Of a DNA stretch of 14,383 bases, positions 8,727 to 14,383 are shown in pieces. The notes below the pieces were generated by a model that was not told where the DNA came from, did not search any database, and saw only the letters and a program-made list of their open reading frames with translations. A program made the position numbers and the translations under genes. Numbering within the stretch: the first letter of the stretch is position 1; every line of letters begins with the position of its first letter. Source of the stretch: JBKHBQ01 sp046542305 (GTDB taxonomy: Bacteria > Bacteroidota > Bacteroidia > Bacteroidales > 4484-276); NCBI GenBank assembly GCA_046542305.1, contig JBKHBQ010000083.1, positions 1 to 14,383 on the forward strand, in the 5' to 3' direction.

Positions 8727-9428
8727 CTATCCCCTCACCGCGGACAGCCCTCCGTCGACGTGCAGGATCTGGCCTGTTATCCACGAAGATTCCTCCCCCA
8801 GTAAGAACTTTACTGCATTTACCTGATCTACCACTGTTCCATAACGCTTGAGGGGGTGCATGTCAGCAGATTGGTCCCTGCGCTTTTCGGTGGCAAGCAA
8901 CGATGCGGCCAGCGGCGTATCCGTGAGTGAGGGTGCAACAGCATTTACCCTTATGCGCGGCGCAAATTCGGCAGCCAGCGATCTCACCAGGCCTTCAATG
9001 GCTCCCTTTGATGCTGCAACGCTGCTGTGAAAAGCCATACCGGTACCTGCAGCCACTGTGCTGAATAGCACAACTGAGGCATGTTCCGACTTACGCAAAT
9101 GTGGATAAATCATTTGAATGAACCTGAAAGCCCCGACAACATTCAACCTGAAATCCATGAGCATGTCGCTTCCGGAAATTCTTCGGAAAGGTTTCAGATT
9201 AATTGTCCCTGGACTGTAAACAAAACCATCAACAACTTTAGGCAAAGTGCCCAACTCCCAGACTTCAGACATTACATCCAGATAACGATGCGTTACTCCG
9301 GGCGCTTCTTCGGATTTTGTTCCGCTTCTTGAATATTCGATTACATTATTTTCAGCAGATAGCGCCTTTACCAGCGACAATCCTATACCTGTTGAACCGC
9401 CTGCTATAATGATATTGCGATCTCTCAT
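8727..9428 (-). CDS. short-chain dehydrogenase/reductase-like protein lacking the catalytic Tyr
   Basis: A 233-residue Rossmann-fold SDR, close to the normal 230-250 length. The cofactor-binding glycine motif GGSTGIG is at residues 10-16, Asn96 is the structural Asn of the SDR tetrad, Ser123 fits the catalytic Ser, and Lys141 the catalytic Lys. The position four before Lys, where the YxxxK Tyr belongs, is Val137 (SSVAASKGA). The usual NNAG motif after beta-4 is changed to YSPG. The C-terminal part (RVNAVAPSLTDTPLA, then ITGQILHVDGG) is typical of classical SDRs. Without Tyr the standard proton relay is absent, so the protein may use another acid, or may bind nucleotide without normal dehydrogenase activity. 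The frame is intact and the conserved parts are well kept, which argues against decay. It stands alone, with its own terminator, divergent from the small membrane ORF and pyrF. Substrate unknown; I cannot assign a pathway. Confidence 0.9.
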   Translation of the reverse strand: MRDRNIIIAGGSTGIGLSLVKALSAENNVIEYSRSGTKSEEAPGVTHRYLDVMSEVWELGTLPKVVDGFVYSPGTINLKPFRRISGSDMLMDFRLNVVGAFRFIQMIYPHLRKSEHASVVLFSTVAAGTGMAFHSSVAASKGAIEGLVRSLAAEFAPRIRVNAVAPSLTDTPLAASLLATEKRRDQSADMHPLKRYGTVVDQVNAVKFLLGEESSWITGQILHVDGGLSAVRG

Positions 9429-9444
9429 GATTTTATTCTAATAC

Positions 9445-9606
9445 ATGACCATTGTACTTCTGATTTTAATTTTGGCGGCGCCTAGCCTGGTTTTAACCGG
9501 AGCAATGGCACGAAAAAAGCTGTCGACGAAGGAACTAACGTTCATGTCTGTCTTTTTCCGTTTGCTGTTTTTTTTGATGATGATGATCATAATGTTTAAT
9601 GTTTAA
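9445..9606 (+). CDS. candidate 53-residue two-helix membrane protein (small ORF)
   Basis: ATG at 9445 opens a frame of 53 codons ending in TAA at 9604. The product has a hydrophobic stretch at residues 2-22 (TIVLLILILAAP and on), a basic hinge RKKLSTKEL at 23-31, and a second hydrophobic stretch at 33-53 rich in Phe and Met. This gives a helical hairpin whose positive loop should face the cytoplasm. The start is 16 bases from the divergent SDR start. There is no Shine-Dalgarno sequence, which is normal for this phylum. An AT-rich hairpin followed by T7 overlaps the stop codon and could terminate the transcript. I know no family for it. It could also be a chance open frame in a T-rich promoter region: any T-rich plus strand encodes hydrophobic residues. 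Confidence 0.4.
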   Translation: MTIVLLILILAAPSLVLTGAMARKKLSTKELTFMSVFFRLLFFLMMMIIMFNV

Positions 9607-9632
9607 TAGTATACGTTAAACAACATTTTTTT
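9591..9632 (+). terminator. candidate AT-rich hairpin with T tract upstream of pyrF
   Basis: AATGTT (9591-9596) pairs with AACATT (9622-9627), and after a 4-base bulge GTTTAA (9601-9606) pairs with TTAAAC (9616-9621), around a 9-base loop. A T7 run covers 9626-9632. The shape suits a weak terminator of the small ORF, whose stop codon it contains. The tandem TGTTTAA copies and the inner GTATAC could equally make it a protein-binding site upstream of pyrF. The stem has few GC pairs. Confidence 0.3.
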
Positions 9633-9693
9633 AATTAGGTTCATGAGAATTTAAAAAAATCAGCACCTGAATCGTCCGGTCAGGTTTATAAAG

Positions 9694-9701
9694 TAAATTT
9701 G
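9694..9701 (+). promoter_or_regulatory. -7 promoter element (TAAATTTG) of pyrF
   Basis: TAAATTTG is a full match to the Bacteroidota TAnnTTTG element and lies 20 bases before ATG 9722. Transcription would begin near 9708, leaving a leader of about 14 bases. This argues against the longer reading from GTG 9701, whose first base is part of the element itself. No clear TTTG -33 element is seen about 20 bases upstream. Confidence 0.6.
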
Positions 9702-9721
9702 TGCGCAATAAACAAGTGCAT

Positions 9722-10558
9722 ATGGATAGGCAACAACTTATTTCTCTGATCCGAAGGAAGAAATCCTTTTTATGCATCGGACTTGATACCGATCCCGGCA
9801 GAATCCCGGTTCATTTGCGGCATTTTGACGATCCGGTTTTTGAATTCAACAAACAAATCATCAATGCCACACATGATCTTGCAGTGGCTTACAAGCCCAA
9901 TCTGGCCTTTTACGAAAGCAGCGGCAGCAAAGGATGGCAAAGCCTGGAAAAAACGATGGCCTATTTGGACAAATTCAGGGATGAAATTTTCACCATTGCC
10001 GATGCCAAACGCGGCGACATTGGCAACACCTCCAAAATGTACGCCCGGGCATTTCTTGATAATCCGCCACATGGTTTCGGATTCGACGCCATAACGGTGG
10101 CTCCCTACATGGGCAGCGATTCGGTTGAACCTTTTACCGGTTTTGAAGACAAATGGGTGATTTTACTTGCCCTGACCTCCAATGCGGGAGCCTTCGATTT
10201 CCAAACTGCAAAAATGCAAGACGGAACATCACTTTTCGAAAAGGTGATTACGACGTCGAAAAACTGGGGCACACCCGAAAATATGATGTATGTGGTGGGG
10301 GCTACCAAAGCGGATATGCTGGCCGATATCCGCCGGATCATTCCCGATCATTTCCTGCTGGTGCCGGGTGTCGGCGCGCAGGGCGGCAGCCTTGAAGAAG
10401 TTTGTAAACACGGAATGAACAAGGACTGCGGCCTGCTGATCAATTCTTCGCGCGGAATTATTTATGCTACTTCCGGGGAGGATTTTGCTGAAGAGGCCAT
10501 GAAGCAGGCTTCCGTCATCCAACAGCAAATGGAAAAGGAGTTGGAGAAGAGTGAATAA
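9722..10558 (+). CDS. pyrF: orotidine 5'-phosphate decarboxylase (long-form, type 2)
   Basis: The product (278 residues) converts OMP to UMP, the last step of de novo pyrimidine synthesis, in the cytoplasm. Motifs in order: CIGLDTDP near the N-terminus; KPNLAFYE with Lys58; the catalytic DAKRGDIGNTS at 94-104, in which Asp94, Lys96 and Asp99 form the Asp-Lys-Asp core with Lys96 as the proton donor; APYMGSDSVEPF; LTSNAGAFDFQ; GATKADML; PGVGAQGG; and the phosphate-binding NSSRGI near the C-terminus. The length and the DAKRGD motif mark the longer family found in Bacteroidota, mycobacteria and myxobacteria; the E. coli type is about 245 residues. I chose ATG 9722 over GTG 9701 because a TAAATTTG promoter element overlaps the GTG. 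It appears monocistronic. The following gap (10559-10681) is T-rich but has no convincing terminator hairpin. No other pyr genes are in view. Confidence 0.97.
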   Translation: MDRQQLISLIRRKKSFLCIGLDTDPGRIPVHLRHFDDPVFEFNKQIINATHDLAVAYKPNLAFYESSGSKGWQSLEKTMAYLDKFRDEIFTIADAKRGDIGNTSKMYARAFLDNPPHGFGFDAITVAPYMGSDSVEPFTGFEDKWVILLALTSNAGAFDFQTAKMQDGTSLFEKVITTSKNWGTPENMMYVVGATKADMLADIRRIIPDHFLLVPGVGAQGGSLEEVCKHGMNKDCGLLINSSRGIIYATSGEDFAEEAMKQASVIQQQMEKELEKSE

Positions 10559-10681
10559 TTTCCTGAGATACCTGACTTTAAAACTGGGAATGAACTGAGA
10601 ATATTTGTTGATTCCAACTTGATGTTCTATTCATTTTCTCCCTTCTATCATTTTTCCTTTTTTTATATAATAGCTTCACCC

Positions 10682-13615
10682 TCACCCATTCCTCGGATCT
10701 TTCACTACCGGCAGCCTGGCCATTTTTTCGACCACCAGGCTCGGGAATCCGAACTCCGACTCGATCTTTCCAAGGATCAGGTAAATGCCGTGACCCTGAA
10801 AATTGTACTTCTTCAGGGAATTTGGAAAATGGGTGGTATCAAAAAATTCGCCCTCATCGTCGATAAAGGTGCCGAAATGCATGATCTCGCCCTTTACGGT
10901 CTTTACAAATTTACGGGTAACCACCTCGCCCAGCATCCGAACGGTTTTACCCACGTTTGCCTGCATCTCGCGGGCTTTTATCTCGCCACGGAACCTGGTT
11001 TTCAGCAGGTCGAAATAGGTAAGCGTAACGGGAAAGCCGATCAGTTCGATTTCGTCGTAAGCATCTTCTACCCGGCTGTGCTCGAGCTGAGGCAATTCGA
11101 AACTCCTGCCGGTCACCCTGAACAGCGAACTTTGTACGACTTCCTTCTTGCTTTTCCCGAAAAAAAGATGCGCCTCCCACAGCAGGCGGCTCTTGGAATT
11201 TCCTGTAAACCTAAGCGCCCCGGTACGGATGAGCAGGATCAATTGCTCCAGGCCGGGGTGCACGCGGGTGATGAAATCTTCCATATCTGCAAATACCCCC
11301 CTGATGCGGCGCTCCTCCACCATGCGCAGCGCCAGTTTATTTTCCAGGCTTTGGATATGGATGAAGCCCACAAAAATCTCATCGCCGTAGATCGTGGTTT
11401 TGTGTTCGCTGCGATTCACACAGGGCAGCGAGATTTTCGCCCCGCATCGCCGGGCTTCGTTAAAATATACCCAGGTTTTGTAAAATCCGCCGAAGTTGTT
11501 GATCACAGCCGTCATGAATTCCAGCGGATAATGAGCCTTCAGGTAAAGGCTCTGAAAACTCTCTACGGCATAAGAAGCCGAATGCGCCTTGGAAAAAGCA
11601 TATCCTGCAAACGATTCCACCTGCCGCCATACCTCTTTGGTGATGTCATCCGGCCGGTTCAGTTTTTTTGATTTTTCGAAAAACCGCTCCACGATCTGCT
11701 GAAATTCTTTTTTGCCGCGCACCTTTCCGCTCATGGCCCGCCGCAGCACATCGCTCTCGGCCAGATCAAGGCCGGCATAATGGTGACAAACTTTAAGCAC
11801 ATCTTCCTGGTACACCATCACGCCAAAGGTTTCGCGCAACTGCTGCTCCATCACCGGGTGGATATATTCGAAATCGTGCGGGTGGTGAAACCGGTGAATG
11901 TACTCGCGCATCATGCCGGAGCGCGCCACCCCGGGCCTTACGATGGAGCTGGCGGCAACAAGCGTCAGGTAATTGTCGCAGCGCAGTTTGGTAAGCAATC
12001 CGCGCATGGCAGGACTTTCGATATAAAAGCATCCGATGGTTTCGGCGCGTTTCAACTGGTCCTTCACCTGCCTGTCTTTTTTGAAACTTGGCACATCATG
12101 CACGTCCACTTCCTGCCCGCGGTTGATCCTGACGATATCAGCACATTCCTTGATGTGGCCGATGCCGCGCTGGCTCAGGATATCCAACTTTTCGAACCCG
12201 ATATCTTCGGCCACGTACATATCCCACTGGGTGGTGGGAAAGCCTTTGGGTGGCATATCCAGCGCCGTGTAGCAGGTGATGGGTTCCTCGGAGATCAGCA
12301 TTCCGCCGGCATGAATGCTGCGCAGGTTGGGAAAGTCGGTCATACGTTCGGCAATGCGCAGGATCTGGTCGGTCACGCTGTCGCGCTTATGGCGCTGCTC
12401 CGGAAAATCCACCAGGTGGTCGATTTCGGCCTTGGGCAGCCCGTACACCTTGCCTAACTCACGAATGGGCGAGCGATCCTTAAACGTGGTGATGGTGCCC
12501 ATCAGGGCGGTATGCTGGCGGCCGTAGCGTTTGAATACGTAATCGATCACCTCGTCGCGGTCTTTCCATGAATAATCAATGTCGAAGTCGGGCGGACTGG
12601 TCCGTTTGGGGTTGATGAAACGCTCGAAATACAGATCCAGTTCGATGGGATCCACATCGGTGATTTTCAGGCAATAGGCCACCACGCTGTTGGCGCCGCT
12701 CCCCCGCCCCACATGGTAAAACCCGCGCGCCATCGAATATCGCACAATATCCCACGCCATCAGGAAGTACGAGGAAAAACCGAGCTTATCAATAATATCC
12801 AGTTCGTGCCGTACCCGCTGCTCTGCTACCGGGTTGCCTTTGCCGTAGCGGTAAACCATCCCGTCGAAGGCCAGCTTTTCGAGCAGGACCTTATCGTCGT
12901 ACCGGCTGCCGGTAAAAGCCTGCTTGTTTTTTATCGATTTATAATCAAAATCGATACTGCATTGGTCCAGGAGTTTTTCTGTATTGTTGATGATATCCGA
13001 ATAATCCTCAAATGCTTTGCGCAAAAGTTCCGGCGAAAGCAAATGCTCATCCCGCCCGGCCAGGTCTTCATCCGTAAGTTTTGTAAAAAGTGTGTTCAGG
13101 TGAATGGCCCTCAGGTTGCGGTGCAGCAAAAAACCGTCTTCATCCCTGAACGTTACCGGCTGCCAAATAACCATTTTTGACCGGTCGACCCGGCCCACGA
13201 GTTTCCGAACCTGCGAAGGCCTTACGCCGATAAACTCGTACTCCTTCAGTGGCCGGCCGGGCGTCGAACCAAAAGGCCACACCACGAATACATTTTCGAA
13301 ATCTGCCGGTTCGTCGGGGAGATCTTTCTTTTGAAGACTGTAGGTGGAATAAAATTCATTGAGTTCTCTGAAACCCCGGTTGTTTTTGGCCATGCCGATG
13401 TACAGCAGCCTGTTTGCCCGCCTGAACTCCATCCCCCCCACCGGACGAATTCCGGCAGCTTTGCAGGCTTTCACAAAGTCGATTATGCCGGTGCTGTTGT
13501 TGATGTCGGTCAGTGCCAGGGTTTCGATGCCACATCTTGCAGCCCCGCTCACCAGTTCATCAACCGAAAGCGTTCCGTAGCGTAAGCTGTAATATGAATG
13601 TGCGTTAATTATCAA
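10682..13615 (-). CDS. dnaE2: DnaE2/ImuC-like DNA polymerase III alpha subunit
   Basis: A C-family DNA polymerase of 977 residues, shorter than replicative DnaE (about 1160 in E. coli, longer in Bacteroidota) and nearer the error-prone DnaE2/ImuC class. The N-terminal PHP domain (about 1-65) is partly degenerate: the first His of the HxH pair is Asn4, and the LTDH motif reads LTDI, although His6, Asp37 and Glu63 remain. The palm/fingers hold VGRGSGANS (302-310) and the catalytic pair Asp345 and Asp347 in PPDFDID; Asp478 in KLDIL fits the third catalytic Asp. QSSLF at 828-832 is a good beta-clamp binding motif, and an OB fold follows (about 890-965). It probably does damage-tolerant DNA synthesis. 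The start is TTG: an in-frame TAG lies ten codons upstream with no ATG or GTG between, and starting at the next Met (62) would remove the PHP domain. No ImuA, ImuB, DinB or LexA-like gene is in view. The subclass is less certain than the family. Confidence 0.92.
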   Translation of the reverse strand: MIINAHSYYSLRYGTLSVDELVSGAARCGIETLALTDINNSTGIIDFVKACKAAGIRPVGGMEFRRANRLLYIGMAKNNRGFRELNEFYSTYSLQKKDLPDEPADFENVFVVWPFGSTPGRPLKEYEFIGVRPSQVRKLVGRVDRSKMVIWQPVTFRDEDGFLLHRNLRAIHLNTLFTKLTDEDLAGRDEHLLSPELLRKAFEDYSDIINNTEKLLDQCSIDFDYKSIKNKQAFTGSRYDDKVLLEKLAFDGMVYRYGKGNPVAEQRVRHELDIIDKLGFSSYFLMAWDIVRYSMARGFYHVGRGSGANSVVAYCLKITDVDPIELDLYFERFINPKRTSPPDFDIDYSWKDRDEVIDYVFKRYGRQHTALMGTITTFKDRSPIRELGKVYGLPKAEIDHLVDFPEQRHKRDSVTDQILRIAERMTDFPNLRSIHAGGMLISEEPITCYTALDMPPKGFPTTQWDMYVAEDIGFEKLDILSQRGIGHIKECADIVRINRGQEVDVHDVPSFKKDRQVKDQLKRAETIGCFYIESPAMRGLLTKLRCDNYLTLVAASSIVRPGVARSGMMREYIHRFHHPHDFEYIHPVMEQQLRETFGVMVYQEDVLKVCHHYAGLDLAESDVLRRAMSGKVRGKKEFQQIVERFFEKSKKLNRPDDITKEVWRQVESFAGYAFSKAHSASYAVESFQSLYLKAHYPLEFMTAVINNFGGFYKTWVYFNEARRCGAKISLPCVNRSEHKTTIYGDEIFVGFIHIQSLENKLALRMVEERRIRGVFADMEDFITRVHPGLEQLILLIRTGALRFTGNSKSRLLWEAHLFFGKSKKEVVQSSLFRVTGRSFELPQLEHSRVEDAYDEIELIGFPVTLTYFDLLKTRFRGEIKAREMQANVGKTVRMLGEVVTRKFVKTVKGEIMHFGTFIDDEGEFFDTTHFPNSLKKYNFQGHGIYLILGKIESEFGFPSLVVEKMARLPVVKDPRNG

Positions 13616-13629
13616 GGTAAAAACAATCT

Positions 13630-13675
13630 TAATGATTATTAACTAATCAAATTCAGGTTTACAAAATAATCATTA
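13630..13675. repeat. 11-bp perfect inverted repeat upstream of the dnaE2-like gene
   Basis: TAATGATTATT (13630-13640) and its exact reverse complement AATAATCATTA (13665-13675) are 24 bases apart and about 35 bases centre to centre, in the 146-base gap between the polymerase start and the PIN gene. The left arm is only 14 bases from the TTG start, so a bound dimer or a hairpin would sit on the polymerase promoter. It could be an operator. The sequence is very AT-rich, which raises the odds of chance. Confidence 0.4.
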
Positions 13676-13761
13676 TTTTCAACTTAAATTCCATTTTATC
13701 CTTGGGTTTTAAAACCATTTTTGTGAGAAACGTCCGGAAAAGTGGCAAAAAAAGTTAAAAG

Positions 13762-14261
13762 ATGAATGGGAACAGTCTGGTAATCGACAGCAACATAATC
13801 ATTTATCTATCAAAAGGCCGGATAAGTTTTAATGATGTATTCAATCATCATGACAAATATTATTTATCCATCATCTCAAGTATTGAAGTTTTAGGATTTC
13901 AATTTAAGAATAAGGAAGAGGAGGATGCTATTGAGAGATTTCTATCCTATTTTCAAATCGTTTTTTCGATGATCAGTTGGCAAAAAGAGTAATAGAAAAA
14001 AGGAAGCAAATGAAAATAAAACTACCCGACGCCATCATATTTGCAACTGCGCAAATCACAGGGAGTGATTTTATGACAAAGAATATTTCGGATTTTATAA
14101 TATTGAGCCCGGTAATCTTTAAAGGAATCTATTTGTTTTATAGCTATCTTTTTTTCGTTTCCCTGCTGTCCACCATTCCGCTTTCAATTTCAAAATGTGT
14201 GGCTTCGCGGATGCCATGGATTTTGCCCTTGAAAAGCAGATCCTTACCGGCCAGGGGATGA
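13762..14261 (+). pseudogene. PIN-domain (VapC-like) toxin gene split by a -1 frameshift
   Basis: The first frame (ATG 13762 to TAA 13992) encodes the front of a PIN-domain ribonuclease: VIDSN with metal-binding Asp9, and SSIEVLG with Glu42. Homology then moves to another frame from about 13965 (FDDQLAKRVIEKRK), which carries LPDAIIFATA (Asp codon 14028-14030) and TKNISDF (Asp codon 14091-14093), the other two acidic positions. The switch falls at a run of six T (13961-13966); a seventh T, or a -1 slip, restores one frame with all four acidic residues. Past about 14110 the frame runs on to a stop at 14261 through the converging slyD-like gene, so the natural C-terminus is unclear. No antitoxin gene precedes it; the only upstream scrap is an 11-codon GTG frame ending three bases before the ATG. 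A weak CATTTTTG promoter-like element is at 13716-13723. The stretch is visibly AT-richer than its neighbours, which suggests transfer. Most likely a dead toxin; slippage or sequencing error are alternatives. Confidence 0.75.
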
Positions 14262-14383
14262 TTGAAATCGAGCGTCACCTTATCGTCGGTTACTTCAAGG
14301 ATTTTTCCATTGAAGGGGGTGCCTGATTCGGTTTCCATAGGCAGGAAATTTCCCGGTTGCAGTTCGTCGGGTTCCAGATCGCC
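14144..14383 (-). CDS. slyD: SlyD-type FKBP peptidyl-prolyl cis-trans isomerase, C-terminal part (start outside window)
   Basis: The last 79 residues of an FKBP-like prolyl isomerase. The hallmark VTLDFNHPLAGKDLLF lies at about 14230-14278, followed by GKIHGIREAT, the closing beta strand of the FKBP domain. The visible part before it (QPGNFLPMETESGTPFNGKILEVTDD, read in two pieces) is the end of the insert-in-flap chaperone domain and its return to the FKBP core, as in SlyD. The protein should help fold proline-containing chains in the cytoplasm. The metal-binding His-rich tail of E. coli SlyD is absent; the protein ends with a short tail, ETKKR. It converges with the broken PIN gene, whose second frame overlaps its last 118 bases. 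I see no terminator for it. Assignment to the SlyD group is firm; the gene name is by family only. Confidence 0.9.
   Translation of the reverse strand, partial: GDLEPDELQPGNFLPMETESGTPFNGKILEVTDDKVTLDFNHPLAGKDLLFKGKIHGIREATHFEIESGMVDSRETKKR

Noticed and set aside
10559..10681. Terminator between convergent pyrF and the polymerase gene
   Set aside because: T-rich tracts are present, but no stem of useful length precedes them on either strand.
10619..11671. 350-codon plus-strand open frame
   Set aside because: It lies antisense to the well-conserved polymerase gene, and its translation shows no recognisable domain; the head only covers the T-rich gap after pyrF.
11780..12457. 225-codon plus-strand open frame
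   Set aside because: Antisense to the polymerase core that contains conserved catalytic motifs; a shadow frame.
13723..13758. 11-codon GTG frame (VRNVRKSGKKS) as an antitoxin
   Set aside because: Too short for any antitoxin, with no supporting start signal; at most a relic, so only mentioned under the PIN gene.
1..14383. CRISPR array, tRNA/rRNA genes or insertion-sequence ends
   Set aside because: I looked for regular repeats, tRNA-like cloverleaf sequences, transposase frames and terminal inverted repeats and saw none.

Overview
The window looks like chromosomal DNA from a member of the Bacteroidota, probably a free-living or sediment Bacteroidales/Marinilabiliales-like organism. The clues are a gingipain-type protease ending in a type A T9SS sorting domain, a two-propeller (Reg_prop/Y_Y_Y) sensor kinase, the long-form OMP decarboxylase, Bacteroidota-style TAnnTTTG promoter elements, and the near absence of Shine-Dalgarno sequences. 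Most of the window appears mid-GC; the stretch from about 13,620 to 14,160 is clearly AT-richer.

Layout. (1) 1-4251, plus strand: the 3' end of a SNF2/RapA-type helicase, overlapped by 4 bases (ATGA) by a large membrane sensor histidine kinase with fourteen propeller blades. (2) 4252-8726, minus strand: a 1295-residue secreted gingipain-like (C25) cysteine protease with its own terminator. (3) 8727-9428, minus strand: a short-chain dehydrogenase-like protein whose catalytic Tyr is replaced by Val, also with its own terminator. (4) 9429-9721: a divergent intergenic region that contains a previously uncalled candidate 53-residue two-helix membrane protein, an AT-rich hairpin and the pyrF promoter. 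(5) 9722-10558, plus strand: pyrF. (6) 10682-13615, minus strand: a 977-residue DnaE2/ImuC-like DNA polymerase III alpha subunit, reading from TTG. (7) 13762-14261, plus strand: a PIN-domain toxin-like gene broken by a -1 frameshift at a T6 run, with no antitoxin beside it. (8) 14144-14383, minus strand: the 3' end of a SlyD-type FKBP prolyl isomerase.

How the genes relate. Apart from the helicase/kinase pair, every gene seems to be its own transcription unit; the neighbours do not form a pathway. The protease is made as an inactive secreted precursor and should be exported by Sec and then T9SS. The sensor kinase has no response regulator in view. The DnaE2-like polymerase has no ImuB/DinB-type partner in view.

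I do not see a clear, coherent new multi-gene system. The best leads for a second look are the 53-residue membrane ORF, the Tyr-less SDR, the frameshifted PIN gene in its AT-rich patch beside a polymerase promoter that carries an 11-bp inverted repeat, and the helicase/sensor-kinase overlap. Domain and motif calls come from reading the sequence and from remembered family motifs; no searches were run.
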